A stretch of DNA of 35,585 nt. Source: a virus. The stretch lies in IMG/VR virus record IMGVR_UViG_3300031999_000108, positions 1 to 35,585 of that record; one strand, 5' to 3'. How positions within the stretch are numbered: the stretch's first letter is position 1; each line of letters opens with the position of its first letter. Shown here one piece after another: positions 12,124 to 22,800 of the stretch. The translations under genes were made by a program, and so were the position numbers. Under the pieces are notes generated by a model. The model made no database searches. It saw only the letters and a list, made by a program, of their open reading frames with translations, and was not told the origin of the DNA.

Positions 12124-12196
12124 CGCGGGTTTAGAGCAACGGTGGCTCGTCAGGTCCATAACCTGAAGATACTGGGTTCAACTCCCAGACCCGCCA
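12124..12196 (+). tRNA. tRNA-Met (CAT), initiator-like
   Basis: The cloverleaf reads as follows: acceptor CGCGGGT with ACCCGCC (six pairs and a C1-C72 mismatch), D-stem GAGC/GCTC, anticodon stem TCAGG/CCTGA with loop TCCATAA (anticodon CAT at 12157-12159), T-arm CTGGG-TTCAACT-CCCAG, then discriminator A12196. The mismatched first pair and the GCTCGTC...ATAACC..GAAG run match bacterial initiator tRNA rather than elongator Met. Oddities: C instead of U at position 33, three bases rather than two before the D-stem, and no encoded CCA. It may be a decayed copy of a host gene, or may have been kept for a phage purpose. Confidence 0.85.
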
Positions 12197-12204
12197 TAAA
12201 TAAC

Positions 12205-12288
12205 ATGAACAATAAGATTTTACTCGTCATAATCGGAATCTTGAGTGTATTGATTGTCGCCTTGCTATGGATGCAATCATCTACCTGA
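12205..12288 (+). CDS. Possible 27-residue membrane peptide
   Basis: ATG 12205 to TGA 12288. The start is Met-Asn-Asn-Lys, then one continuous hydrophobic segment (ILLVIIGILSVLIVALLW) and a short Ser/Thr tail: a textbook single-span micropeptide. The weak point is the lack of a clear ribosome site. It lies just after the tRNA, in the gap before the packaging genes. Confidence 0.35.
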   Translation: MNNKILLVIIGILSVLIVALLWMQSST

Positions 12289-12297
12289 GAGGTATGA

Positions 12298-12384
12298 ATG
12301 GAATTTGAGAATGATGCTTTTAGCTGGACTGAAGACAGCGTAACAGAGACCGAGGAAAGAACCACCGGGGAACAAGATGATTGA
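12298..12384 (+). CDS. Possible 28-residue acidic peptide
   Basis: ATG 12298 to TGA 12384, with GAGAGG about 6 bases upstream, overlapping the next gene by 8 bases. The product is strongly acidic, rich in Glu, Asp and Thr (DSVTETEERTTGEQDD). It has one Trp and no Lys. Operon-like spacing supports it; no family is known. Confidence 0.35.
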   Translation: MEFENDAFSWTEDSVTETEERTTGEQDD

Positions 12385-12565
12385 AGAGGAAAAGGCTCAT
12401 GAAGAGAGCGGGTTTGAAACCACGCTTCCTCATAAATTCACGCCTAGTCCCTTGGGAGTCATCAGGATAAAAAGCCCAGATGGTAAAGTCAAACTATTTC
12501 AGGCAAACAGAAAAGACCGCAGAGCTTTTTTAAGAAGGAATCGAAAGAGGTTAGTTAAATTATGA
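12377..12565 (+). CDS. Small basic protein, paralogue of the 24160 gene
   Basis: A 62-residue protein with an acidic N-terminus, then HKFTPSPLGVIRIKSPDGK and a basic C-terminus (NRKDRRAFLRRNRKRL). The second half matches the 36-residue protein at 24160, whose order is the same: F-T-x-S-P, a beta pair with an acidic turn, then N-R-x-x-R-R. Both sit next to structural or packaging genes. Basic proteins of this sort could bind DNA or capsid surfaces, but there is no evidence. The stop overlaps the next start. Confidence 0.5.
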   Translation: MIEEEKAHEESGFETTLPHKFTPSPLGVIRIKSPDGKVKLFQANRKDRRAFLRRNRKRLVKL

Positions 12566-12945
12566 CTGAAGAGATAAAACGGGCCAAAAATGGGCGACTT
12601 ATAAGTGCCAAGTCGCTGGCAAATCTCAAGCCCTGCAAAAAGGGGGAGACACATAATCCTCACGGACGGCCGTTCAAGGAAAAATCAGTTACCGAATGTC
12701 TGCGCCGTCTTATGAAGACCCCTGCTGCAAAGGGTAAGACTAAGGAACAACTACTGGCTGAAGTCTGGTATGAGAAAGCGAAAACCGATGCCAGATACTT
12801 TGAAATGCTACTTGATAGATTAGAGGGCAAGGTTACTCAGCCTATTGGTGGGGACTCCAGTATGCCACTCGTAGTTAATGTGAATAGAATCGTAGCTCAT
12901 GTAACAGAAGGCAATGGAAACACAAACAATACCCCAAGCAGTTAA
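12562..12945 (+). CDS. DUF5681-type protein, likely small terminase subunit
   Basis: A 127-residue protein. The N-terminus has the DUF5681 signature: NLKPCKKGETHNPHGRP (a K-G-E-x-x-N-P-x-G-R-P motif). The remainder is helical with a KGKTKEQLLAEVWYEKAK segment and an EMLLDRLEGKV end, where small terminases bind. DUF5681 genes are usually placed right before the large terminase, as here, so the small-subunit role (recognising phage DNA) is inferred from family and position. It overlaps the large subunit by 32 bases. Confidence 0.7.
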   Translation: MTEEIKRAKNGRLISAKSLANLKPCKKGETHNPHGRPFKEKSVTECLRRLMKTPAAKGKTKEQLLAEVWYEKAKTDARYFEMLLDRLEGKVTQPIGGDSSMPLVVNVNRIVAHVTEGNGNTNNTPSS

Positions 12946-14209
12946 ACCCGTCTACCGCGAACTTATCGGCAATGAAATACACCTGAACTTCCACCCTGGG
13001 CAGTCTAGGGCATGGCTTAGTGATAAAAGATTTATTGCCGTGCAAGCTGGCGCACAGGGGGGAAAGACTTGTTTTGGCACAGATTGGTTTTACAGGGAGA
13101 TAAAGAATTGTGGCGAGGGCGACTACTTAGCCGTTACTGCCACCTTCCCACTGCTAGAACTAAAGATGTTGCCTGAGTTTTTGTCTGTTTTCAGGGACCG
13201 ACTTCAGTTAGGCGTTTATGCTGAGGCCAAAAAGGTATTTACCTTTCACAACGGTAAGACAAGAGTAATCTTTGGGAGTGCCACGCATCCTGAGTCGCTA
13301 GAATCAGCTACGGCAAAGGCGGCATGGCTTGATGAAGCTGGGCAAAAGCAGTTCAGGCGGGACACTTGGGAAGCAGTTCAAAGGCGACTTTCTATCCACC
13401 AAGGGCGAGTTCTCTTTACCACGACACTCTACGGCTTAGGTTGGTTTAAGATTGAAGTTTATGACAGGTGGGAAGCGGGCGATCCCGATTATGATGTCAT
13501 CATATTCGATTCGACAATGAACCCGAACTTTCCCAAAGAGGAGTTTGAAAGGGTCCGTTCCAAACTTCCGCCCTGGAAGTTCAATATGTTTTATCGCGGG
13601 AGATACGATAAACCCGAAGGGCTCATTTACTCCTCATTTGATACTAGGCATTGTCTGAAGCCACGCTTTGAGATACCTAAGAACTGGCTAATCTATGTAG
13701 GACACGACTTCGGTGCTGCTAATCCTGCGGTGATATTCTTTGCGGAAGACCCGGCGACAGGTTTGCTTTGGGCTTTCCACGAATATCTCCCCGGCGCCAA
13801 TAAGAGTGTAGCTGAGCGTGTAGCTGAGTGTAAGCGCATCACTGAAGGCTACAATGTGGTGAAGCGAGTGGGGGGGAGTCATCAAGAGGAAGAGACAAGA
13901 CAGGCATATGAGGCTCACGGCTGGGCAATAAGTGAACCCCCCGAAATGAACCGCAGGGTAGAGACCCAAATCGCAAAGGTATTCGCCTGGCATAAGCTCA
14001 ATAAAATCATGGTGTTCAATGACCTCTTCTCCTACCTTGACGAAAAGCAATCCTTTTCCAGAAAACTAGATGACAGATACCAACCTACCGACGAAATAGA
14101 GGACGAATCACGCTATCACCTTATGGCAGCAGAACGCTACATCATGGCAGACCTGAGTGAGCCAGACAGGGTGATAGGCCAAACTAAAACGCCGGTGTGG
14201 CAATTTTAA
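12914..14209 (+). CDS. terL: Terminase large subunit
   Basis: A 431-residue packaging motor. ATPase: Walker A-like AGAQGGKT (residues 45-52, Lys51), Walker B with DE at residues 140-141 (KAAWLDEAGQ) and a coupling TTT around 169. Nuclease: YVGHDFGAANP with Asp265, then a GGSHQEEE-T segment and the C-terminal YHLMAAERYI helix, where the usual Asp of the H-x-x-D-A pattern reads Ala. It pumps DNA into the procapsid through the portal at 14943 and cuts it. Start ATG 12914 is inside the small-subunit gene and its ribosome site is poor, so it is probably translationally coupled. Confidence 0.9.
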   Translation: METQTIPQAVKPVYRELIGNEIHLNFHPGQSRAWLSDKRFIAVQAGAQGGKTCFGTDWFYREIKNCGEGDYLAVTATFPLLELKMLPEFLSVFRDRLQLGVYAEAKKVFTFHNGKTRVIFGSATHPESLESATAKAAWLDEAGQKQFRRDTWEAVQRRLSIHQGRVLFTTTLYGLGWFKIEVYDRWEAGDPDYDVIIFDSTMNPNFPKEEFERVRSKLPPWKFNMFYRGRYDKPEGLIYSSFDTRHCLKPRFEIPKNWLIYVGHDFGAANPAVIFFAEDPATGLLWAFHEYLPGANKSVAERVAECKRITEGYNVVKRVGGSHQEEETRQAYEAHGWAISEPPEMNRRVETQIAKVFAWHKLNKIMVFNDLFSYLDEKQSFSRKLDDRYQPTDEIEDESRYHLMAAERYIMADLSEPDRVIGQTKTPVWQF

Positions 14210-14226
14210 TCGCAAAAGGAGTACAG

Positions 14227-14646
14227 ATGAAACAAGCCGACTTAGGGTATGTGGCGGGCATAATAGATGGTGAAGGGTCAATTCATATTGTAAGAAGAAA
14301 AGAGCCTACTACAAGGCGAGGCTATAAGTATGAATTGCAAATATCAGTCGGGAACACTCAAGAATGGCTTATTAGATGGCTTCACTTTAATTTTGGTGGT
14401 TATATGCATGTCTGCAAAGCACCCAAAAAGGGAAATAGAGATTGTTGGCATTGGAGTATTAGAACCCGTGATGCTGTTGATTTCTTAAAGTTACTCTTGC
14501 CATATCTCAAGCTTAAAAGACCCCAAGCGGAGTTAGCTCTTCAATTTCAAGGCAATAAAAAAATGCATGGTCACAAAACTGATGAGGAATGGGCTGTAGA
14601 AGAGGCACAAACCATTCTGATGCATAATTTCAATACAGGACTCTAG
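14227..14646 (+). CDS. LAGLIDADG homing endonuclease (first of two)
   Basis: A 139-residue protein with a single LAGLIDADG motif (YVAGIIDGEGSI) right at the N-terminus, so it should act as a dimer on a near-palindromic site. The rest alternates strands and helices (WLIRWLHFNFGG ... FLKLLLPYLKLKRPQAELA), usual for the fold. ATG 14227 has AAAAGGAG 6 bases upstream; an ATG at 14197 in frame has none. It sits free-standing between terminase and the XhlA-like gene, so it is an inserted mobile gene. A related gene is at 29232. Confidence 0.85.
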   Translation: MKQADLGYVAGIIDGEGSIHIVRRKEPTTRRGYKYELQISVGNTQEWLIRWLHFNFGGYMHVCKAPKKGNRDCWHWSIRTRDAVDFLKLLLPYLKLKRPQAELALQFQGNKKMHGHKTDEEWAVEEAQTILMHNFNTGL

Positions 14647-14657
14647 GAGGCTAATCT

Positions 14658-14933
14658 ATGGCTCAGGAAAAATTACCATCAATAGTAGCAAGAATTGATG
14701 AAAGAACGGCGCATATACAAGAAGATGTCAAGGAATTGAAAGGCACATGTAGCGAACTCAAAACGACTGTCGGTAGGCATAGCGAAGACTTGGCAACTAT
14801 CAAAGAAAGAATTGGCAATCCAGATTCAAATCACCATTCCTTGAGTAAGAAGCAAAAGGCAGGAATTGGGGGTGCTGTTGTTGCGATTATTAGTACGATT
14901 ATTGCGTTTTTAGCAGACTACTTCAGGCATTAA
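14658..14933 (+). CDS. XhlA-like membrane-anchored coiled-coil protein
   Basis: A 91-residue protein: an N-terminal coiled coil (DERTAHIQEDVKELKGTCSEL...), a polar linker, then one membrane segment (IGGAVVAIISTIIAFLADYF) near the C-terminus. This is the layout of XhlA/haemolysin-type phage proteins, which help in lysis, and of some other small coiled-coil membrane proteins. AGGAGG sits 7 bases before the ATG. The place between terminase and portal is unusual for a lysis gene, so the role is tentative. Confidence 0.5.
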   Translation: MAQEKLPSIVARIDERTAHIQEDVKELKGTCSELKTTVGRHSEDLATIKERIGNPDSNHHSLSKKQKAGIGGAVVAIISTIIAFLADYFRH

Positions 14934-14942
14934 GGAGCAAAC

Positions 14943-16637
14943 ATGAGTGACGAATCACGCGATGAGTACAAACTTGTAAAAGATAAGCGAGCAGAGATGC
15001 AACCTATCTTTGATCGCATGGATAAGGATGAAGGCCTTTATTTTCTTGCCCCTTATAAGATGAAGAAACTCCCCCCCAATGAGAGTAAGGACATGGAAGG
15101 GGTAGCCAATGTGACATTGCGTGAGTCTCAGGCTTTCGCCAATAAAGCAAAGGCTCTTTTAGGCGGGCTTGATATGCAGAGGATGGTTGAGGGGCATGAT
15201 ATGACCGATAAGCAAACTACCAAACTTGAGGACTTTCTTGCCGATATTTACTACATGATAGACGAACGGTTGGTAAAACAGGGGATGTTAGGGTTAGATG
15301 GCTTTACTAATGAGCAAGATTGTGTGCGCGGGCGTATCCCCGCCAGGGTGTGCATAAGAATAGATAAGAAAGGGAATTTTGTCCCTGATGTTCTTCCCTT
15401 AGATGCACGATGCTTTGCCTCCGATAATGATGGCGAAGATATGATTTGGGGAGCTCCGTGGTTTATGCGGTCAAAGGCACGGATTCAGAAGGAGTATGGC
15501 GAAAATATTAAAGTTGAGGGTTCCCTTGGAGAAGTCATTGATTTCTGGGATGCCAAGAAAAATGTTGTTTTTGTTGATAAAAACATTGTTAAAGAGCAAG
15601 AGAATACCTACGGATTCTCGCCTTTCGTATTAACACTTGTCCCCTTTGGTTCAATGTTCAGTACCGAAAATGCTATGGCACACCGGGGCGAGGGTATATT
15701 CTGGCCTAATCGCACTTTATGGGATGAGAAAAACAGGATTGCTACTATACTGGCGACTTTAACTATTGAGGCATTACGAGGCGGGATGCAATATGAAAGC
15801 TTGAAAGGGGAAAATGCACTCCAGCCCAAAGATTCACCATATGGGACTGAAAAGGTCACTCCCGTAGAAAAGGGTGGTGGTTATAGACCAATGCCAATCA
15901 ATGATATTAAAAACGCCACAAGTTTGCTTTATTCGATAATCGAGGGAGATTTGCAAAAGACAGGTTTCACGGCCTTAGATTACGGGTCTTTAACATTCCC
16001 TCTTGCTGCAATAACGGTTACGAAACTTACTATTGCCAGGAATGACATCATGCTTCCTCATGTGCAGGCAAAGGCAGTGTTCAATCAATCTCTCAGCCGG
16101 ATGATAATTGACCAGATCATCCAACTGAATAAAACAGTGGAGTTAGGGCAACCCGGTAGTCACAATACCTACTCCGTGAGTGATTTGAAGGGTGAATATC
16201 AAATCAACTATCGTTTCCTTAATATATCAAAGGAACAAACTGTTGCTGACCTATCAATCGCTAATGCTGCACGGGGTATCTTCTCCGATGACACCATTAG
16301 GAGAGACATAGTCAAATGCAAAGACCCCGATGGGGAAAAGGTTAAATGTGAATCAGAACAAGCAGAAAAGGTTGACGAGGTTTTGTTCCTCTACCGGAGA
16401 GCAAGCAGTCTCCTTGATGGGAAGAAAGTAACTCTAAAGAGCCAGGTTGAAGCCTATATTCTGGCACAAAGAATTGTAACTATTCTAAAACAGAGGCAGA
16501 CAATGGGAACGCTGAGCCCGATAGAAAAGAAACAGGAACAAACCCCTGCACCTCAAGGTAAAAACCTATTACCTCTATTCGCTGGCGGGGGGCAATCACC
16601 AGCGGGAACTACCCAGGAGGTAGGAAGTGGACAATAA
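14943..16637 (+). CDS. Portal protein
   Basis: A 564-residue protein of the portal family. Landmarks: an N-terminal RPAEMQ-like helix region with FDRMDKDEGLYFL, the central PDVLPLDARCFASDND segment followed by IWGAPWFMRSKARIQKEYG, and the FWPNRTLWDEKNRIATIL stem-region helix. It forms the dodecameric ring at one capsid vertex, binding terminase outside and connector proteins (28110) later. Its place directly before a giant virion protein and the scaffold is consistent. AAGGAG lies 7 bases before the ATG. The C-terminus is Gln/Pro/Gly-rich and overlaps the next gene by 11 bases. Confidence 0.8.
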   Translation: MSDESRDEYKLVKDKRAEMQPIFDRMDKDEGLYFLAPYKMKKLPPNESKDMEGVANVTLRESQAFANKAKALLGGLDMQRMVEGHDMTDKQTTKLEDFLADIYYMIDERLVKQGMLGLDGFTNEQDCVRGRIPARVCIRIDKKGNFVPDVLPLDARCFASDNDGEDMIWGAPWFMRSKARIQKEYGENIKVEGSLGEVIDFWDAKKNVVFVDKNIVKEQENTYGFSPFVLTLVPFGSMFSTENAMAHRGEGIFWPNRTLWDEKNRIATILATLTIEALRGGMQYESLKGENALQPKDSPYGTEKVTPVEKGGGYRPMPINDIKNATSLLYSIIEGDLQKTGFTALDYGSLTFPLAAITVTKLTIARNDIMLPHVQAKAVFNQSLSRMIIDQIIQLNKTVELGQPGSHNTYSVSDLKGEYQINYRFLNISKEQTVADLSIANAARGIFSDDTIRRDIVKCKDPDGEKVKCESEQAEKVDEVLFLYRRASSLLDGKKVTLKSQVEAYILAQRIVTILKQRQTMGTLSPIEKKQEQTPAPQGKNLLPLFAGGGQSPAGTTQEVGSGQ

Positions 16638-16845
16638 AAAGTTTAAGTTTACCCAGGAAGATTTAGACGCAATGGTGCTTGGGGCTCTCAATGAACAGCC
16701 AGTACAGGGCGGACTACAAAAACCTAATGCCATTCAGACGTTGTTAACTCAGGCACAATTAGGTAAGGGCGGGCAAGTAGCACCTGGCGGAGTCGCCCAA
16801 CCGTTACCTGGTAGTACAAAGGGAGTCGGTCAACCTCAAGGATAA
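16627..16845 (+). CDS. Small Gly/Gln-rich protein
   Basis: A 72-residue protein starting at GTG within the portal's end, with CAGGAGG upstream. The N-terminus is a short helix (FTQEDLDAMVLGALNEQ) and the rest is a flexible Gly/Gln/Pro tail. It may be a minor virion or portal-associated protein. No family recognised. Confidence 0.4.
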   Translation: MDNKKFKFTQEDLDAMVLGALNEQPVQGGLQKPNAIQTLLTQAQLGKGGQVAPGGVAQPLPGSTKGVGQPQG

Positions 16846-16848
16846 AGA

Positions 16849-19800
16849 ATGATTGACCTAAAAGCAGGGGATTTATTAACCCAATATCGGCAGTCCAAAG
16901 ATATTGAAATCGAGCGCCTCTTGTCGCAATATGGGTCATCCCTCAAGGGAGTGCGCGAAATGTACCCGCAACTAACAGGAGCCGTTCAACAGAGGCAACT
17001 AACGACTGCCTTGCCTACAGTTCCCTTATTCTTCACTCCGTCCGAAGCTCAAGATATGGGGTTGGGACTTCAAGAAGGCTGGATGTTGAAGATGACCCCA
17101 GCGGGAGAAGGATATACCACAAGTTTAATCACTCCTACAAAGTGGGAAATTACCGAGAATGACCTTTATATCTCACCAACTGGTGAAAAGTACACACAGG
17201 CGGATCTGCAAGCACTCCTTTCAGTGCCAACGGGGGGATTAACAGGAGAAACAACCACAGGACCATTGACGCTAGAGAACCTGACAGAAGAGGGAAAGAC
17301 AGCCTATGGGGAATACCAGACTGCCGGTGGGCAATTAGATGTTGCGGGCTGGATTGACCTCAGAGAGAATCAACAGCTCGAAACGGAGCAAGTCTTCGGC
17401 AAGGTCTTCCCGACTGAGAGTGTTGATGAAGTTCTGAATTACATGGCAACCAACCCTGAAGGGTTCTTGGCGGATATAAGGGAGATTGGCCCGACTGAGG
17501 ATATGATAGCGTTCCTTAAAACGCTTGAATTTGAGGATGAGGGAGGAAATCCCCAATATCTTACCGATGAGGAAATACAGGAATTATTCGGCACGGTAAC
17601 TGTGCCTGAATATACGCCAGAGGGTTGGTTCAAAGATAACATTTTAGACCCCTTATCTGCTGGTTGGCAAAGGTTCAAGTATGGGATAGAGTCGGCTTTT
17701 AGGGGTATTCTCCCCAGTGTTGTTGCGAACATCCCATTCGATATAGCAGACAGAATAGAGAGCACAGTCGCAGATTGGAAGGATAAGGGCTTAATTGACC
17801 CGTCAATCGAACGGCTCGGCTGGGCTAAACCGCCTGTAGTATATTTGAATAATTTATTGCAAGAGGGGGTGGAGACAGGAGAGGCTTATCTGGAAAACAT
17901 CCAGGCCACCTCAGAGCAAGAGTTTTTAAGGCTTATGACCCAAAAGGATTTATGGATTCAGCAACATCCTGAGCTCACGCCAGACCCTAAGTATTCAGAA
18001 GACCCGTTTAAGCATCCCGAATTATTCAGAGACCCCGGATATTATGCGTATTCTTTTACCAATAGCCTTGCTTACTCCCTCGCTACGATGGGAACGATAC
18101 TGGCGGTTTCAGCCGTAGCGACTCCTGTTGGTGGCATGACTGCCGGAGTCTTAATCGCGGGTGCACCTGAAGCTACCAGTATGACCGAGGAATTGGTGAA
18201 ACAGGGTATTCCATTTGAACAAGCTACAGAGTGGGGTTTACTTTATGGCTCTGCCGCTGGCTTGATTGAAATGGCCTCAGATTTACCACTTTTAGGTCTT
18301 CTATTTAAGCCAATTAAGACAGCAATGGCACCAGTGTGGCAAACCATTTTCAGGGGGGTATCAAGCCAAATTGTCAAAGGTGTCATAGCTGGAGTCATTA
18401 TCCCGAACGTTGAAGGCCTGGAAGAGGTAATGCAGCAAATAATACATAACGCTGTCCTGAAACATTATGACGAAACGCAGTCTATTTTAGAGGGTGTAAG
18501 CCAATCTTATATTCAAGCTACAATAGGAGCTTTACCCTTTGGTGTCATTGGAGGATACGGTTCGTTTCAAACATTCCGCTCTAATTTATCCGAAGAGACC
18601 GGTGCGAAATATGATGCATCGGTAAAGAAGTTTCAAAATGCCGGGCTGACCGAAGGGCAAGCTCAAGTTCAAGCTGCTAATGAACTCGCCATGACTCCAG
18701 AAGGCGAAGCGGTGATTGAGAAGGCAATTAACGCAGCCAAAGAGGAATATCTGGAGGAACACCCTGTAACCCCCGTCTCGGCTGAACTAGCCGACAAATT
18801 ACTAGACGAAATGAGGATTGCACAGGAAGTTGCTAAGAAGGTTACACCTGTTACCCCAGAGGTTACGGTAAAGCCCAAAGGATATGAGGCAAAGTTAGAA
18901 GCGAAGGATACCTTTGAGGATGGTAGTGGTTACAACAAATATGCTATTTACAAAGATGGCAAATATATCACAATGGAGGTAGGCAAGACTCCCCAAGAAG
19001 CACTTGACTACCACTACAAGACATCAGGGGCAATCTCCACCGCCGAAGCTACTACTCCTGAAGGTACAAAAGGGCAGATGGGCAAAACCCCCTATGGGAC
19101 ACAGGCTTATCAGGTTCTCCTGAAAGACGAAATATCTGTTGCTGAATTACAAGCAAGGATAGCTTGGAATAAAAAACAGGAGCAGAGTTGGTTAGACAAA
19201 GTTGCTGAGATGGGTGATGTGGCACAAGAACAAGCCAACACATATCGCAAGGGTATTGATTCAATGGAATTGCTCCTACCTAAAGGGGCTATCCCTAAAG
19301 TTACTGGTGTCTCAGAGATTGCCACAGGAAAACCATATACGGCTATTGTTTATCGTGGGTATAAAGTCGGCGGCACTCCCACCGATGAAGGGTTGTTTGG
19401 TAAGGGGACTTACTATACCACCAGCCAAGAATATGCTGAAACCTATGACGGCAAAGAGGTTATGGCTGTTAATCTTAAAAACCCCTTCGTTATACAGACA
19501 CAGCAAGAGGCTGAGAACTTTTGGAATGAGGTTACTAGACCAGTAAGGCAAGAGGCATTAGAAGCGGGCAAGACTGTTCAAGAAGCCGATGAATTGGCTG
19601 CTCAGGCAGCGAGGGAATGGCTTGAAAGTCAAGGGTATGACGGACTTATTGCTAGAGACATCATAGAAAAAGGTGATGAGATTGTAGTATTTGAACCTAA
19701 GAAGACAGTGGGACCTAAGATTCCAGTAACCCAAGCTGGTATGCCAGAGGCAGGACTTCAGTCTTCTCTATTAGAGGAAGTCCCAGCAAAGGAAGTTACA

Positions 19801-22800
19801 CCCGCGCCGACAGGAAGGCTCGTTCAAGCTCGCCTTGACGATTATTTGAGACTCAGAGAATATAACGCCAAAGCCGTTGCGGACAGAATCAGTGAGATTA
19901 AGAAGCAACTGGAAACTAAGGGTAGACTGAAGGAGGGAACTAAGGGTGATTTACGCTTAGAATTAGCCAGACTTGAGGCACAACAAGAACTCGATGCCAT
20001 AAAGACAGTTGAGGAACTTGATACTCTGATAAGGCAGGTGAGTGAAGAACTAGGGCTTCGTTCAATGCCTTATGCGGGCTATGGTGGCAAAGCACATATA
20101 GACCTTATCAGGCATCCGACCCAGCGGTTATTTAAAGGTTACACGACAAGGCAACTTGAGGAGATGCTTAACGTCTATCAACAGGCAAGGCAAATGATGC
20201 CTGAAGCGCCTGTGCTCGAACCTACTCCTCCGCCCGTGCCGGGCAAAGAGAATATAGAAAGGGTTAAGACTGACCCGACACCGGCATCCGATGATATTAT
20301 CTTAAAGAAGTTTATTGACTGTATTAAGGATGCTAAGCCAGCCAGGGAAGTTACTGAAGCGTTAAAACATCAGGAATTATCACAGCGCTCTGCCGTCTTT
20401 GCTAGTATTTTACAGGGGGGGGAAGGATACAAGGCATTTGAGAAGGCTAAGGGGGCTCTGAGGGGATTTTTGCCACAGGGCGAGTATCTCTTAGACTTGC
20501 AGAAGTTCGGTATAACCGACGCAGATATTGAGCGGATGGTTGATAAAATCCGACTTGACGAATCACTCAAACCATTTCAGAAACTTAATACCTATGAGGC
20601 TTTTACTAATCTAGTCATGGGGGCTATCCCAACGGAAGGTGAGTTGCTTCTACTTGAAAGAGAGTTCGGGCCTGAATTGGCAAAGGCTATTATGGCAAAG
20701 TTGCCAGCAGGGGCGAAGGCACTAAAAGTCGCTCAAGACATAGCCAATGTGCCTCGAACCCTGGTAACAATAGCAGACCTATCTGCCACCTTCAGGCAGG
20801 GTGCACTTCTGGCTTTCGGGCAACCCGTTCAATTTAGTCAGGCTTTTGTCGCACAATTAAAGACGGTATTCAGTGAGAACAACTTTAAGCTAATAGATGA
20901 GATTGTACACAACAACATCTATGCGGAGAAGGCAGAGCAACACAAACTTTATATCGCACCTATAAGTGAAGTTGTTAGTGTAACCGCTCGTGAAGAGGCT
21001 TTCATGGGGCGATTGATTGAAAGGATACCGCTTCTCGGCTCAATAATCCGTGCATCTGAAAGGGCTTATGTAACCTTCCTTAACGTCTTGAGAATGGAAA
21101 CATGGGCATACTACTGTCGGCAGTGGGAAGGAACAGGGAAAACAAGTGCGGACTATGACAAACTAGCCTCGTTTATTAACCATGCTTCAGGGCGTGGTGA
21201 TTTAGGCTCATTTAGTCGAGCTGCACCGTGGCTTTCAGCCACTTTCTTCTCGCCGAGGTTCATAATGTCTCGTGTGCAAGTACCGCTTGACCTCATTAAC
21301 ACAACGCCAGCAGTCCGCAAAGTTATCGCCCGCAACCTCGTTTCCTTTGTTGGTGTTGGCTTATTGGCACAGGTGTTAGCTGAACTTGGTGGCGGTGATA
21401 CGGAAAAAGACCCGCGCTCTAGCGACTTCGGTAAAATCAAAATCGGTAATACCCGAATAGACTTTTGGGCTGGGTTTCAGCCTTATGTGCGTGTCATTGC
21501 ACAAATAATTACAGAGGAACGGAAGTCCACCCAGACAGGGGAAATATACAAGATAGACCCGATAGACATAGGGGTAAATTTCTTCAGGTCAAAGCTCGCT
21601 CCAATGCCGGGACTCCTGTGGGATTTGAAGTCAGGCAAAACATTCATCGGCGAAGAGCTAAACGCCGAGAACGCCGGGAAGATAATCTTTGAAAAGCTAA
21701 CTCCGATGTTCGTTCAGGACTTGATTGAAGCCGTACAGGATATTGGTATGGCCGGCATCGGTTACGGTATCCTTTCGGCTTTAGGCCTTGGGATTCAAAC
21801 ATATAGTGACAACTGGGAATCAGCCGAATTAAAACTTGGCTTACCTCAAAGGTCTGATAATCTGCCTTATACGGTAGAAAACGAAGTTTACGATGTGAAG
21901 GATTACTACTCTGAGATAAGCCAGATGATTGGCGGAGCGACCTATGAGATGCTTTCGGATAAGAAAGTACCTGAATTAGTTTTATCGGTTGCTAAAGCTA
22001 AAGACATTCTAGGAGAGATAAACTTACTTCCCAACAAGAGATTAACGAATATCAACGCCGATTCGACAAAGGGCGATACCTTTGAACAGTACAGAACACA
22101 ATGGCTAGCAAGGCAGAAAGTCACCAATCCAGAGGAACTTAAACAGTTCGATAAAGACTACCCAGACGCTTATTTGGGAAACATAACACAGGCACAATAT
22201 GCTTTATTAGTCGAGTATCATTCTCTTCCTGAGGCAGAAAAGGCAGAATTTCTAGGCAGACACCCTGAACTTTATATCAATCCGAGAGAGGAATGGCTGA
22301 GGACTCACCCTCAAGAGAACGCACTCTTAGCATTATGGGGCAAGGCTGACATTTACAGCCCTGAGGCGCAGAGTAAGGTATCTACATTGACTAAACAACT
22401 AGACATTCCTGAAAACGCTCTGGTAATGAAAGACCTTGATGCTGTGAGCGAACTGAAACTCAAGAACCAGCACTTATTTGACCTGCTTGATGCCTACGGA
22501 GGGCTAGACGACACCTTAAAGGGGCCGGACGGCCTGACGGCCAGGGACAGGGCGATCAAGGGATTATACGCCGATAATCCTGAGTTCAGGGATGATGAGA
22601 GACGTATTCAGGCTTTAGATGTGGGGACGAAAGAACACCCGACTCTCGATACTATGGTTGAAGGCTGGGTAGAAAGAGGGCAAATCGCAGACGAGCTCGG
22701 GGCGAGTAGTGCCGAAATGAAGCTCTGGCTGATAGACAATAGGGAAGTCCATCAGTGGGCGCTGGAGAACGGACTGTTGAGTGATACCGGCGAGGACTGG

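Noticed and set aside
14197-14226. Extended start for the LAGLIDADG gene at ATG 14197
   Set aside because: It lies inside the end of the terminase gene with no ribosome site; AAAAGGAG precedes ATG 14227, and the motif begins right after.
19202-19546. Plus-strand 114-codon frame inside the giant gene
   Set aside because: Shadow frame; the giant gene's frame here encodes a convincing ART-like domain.
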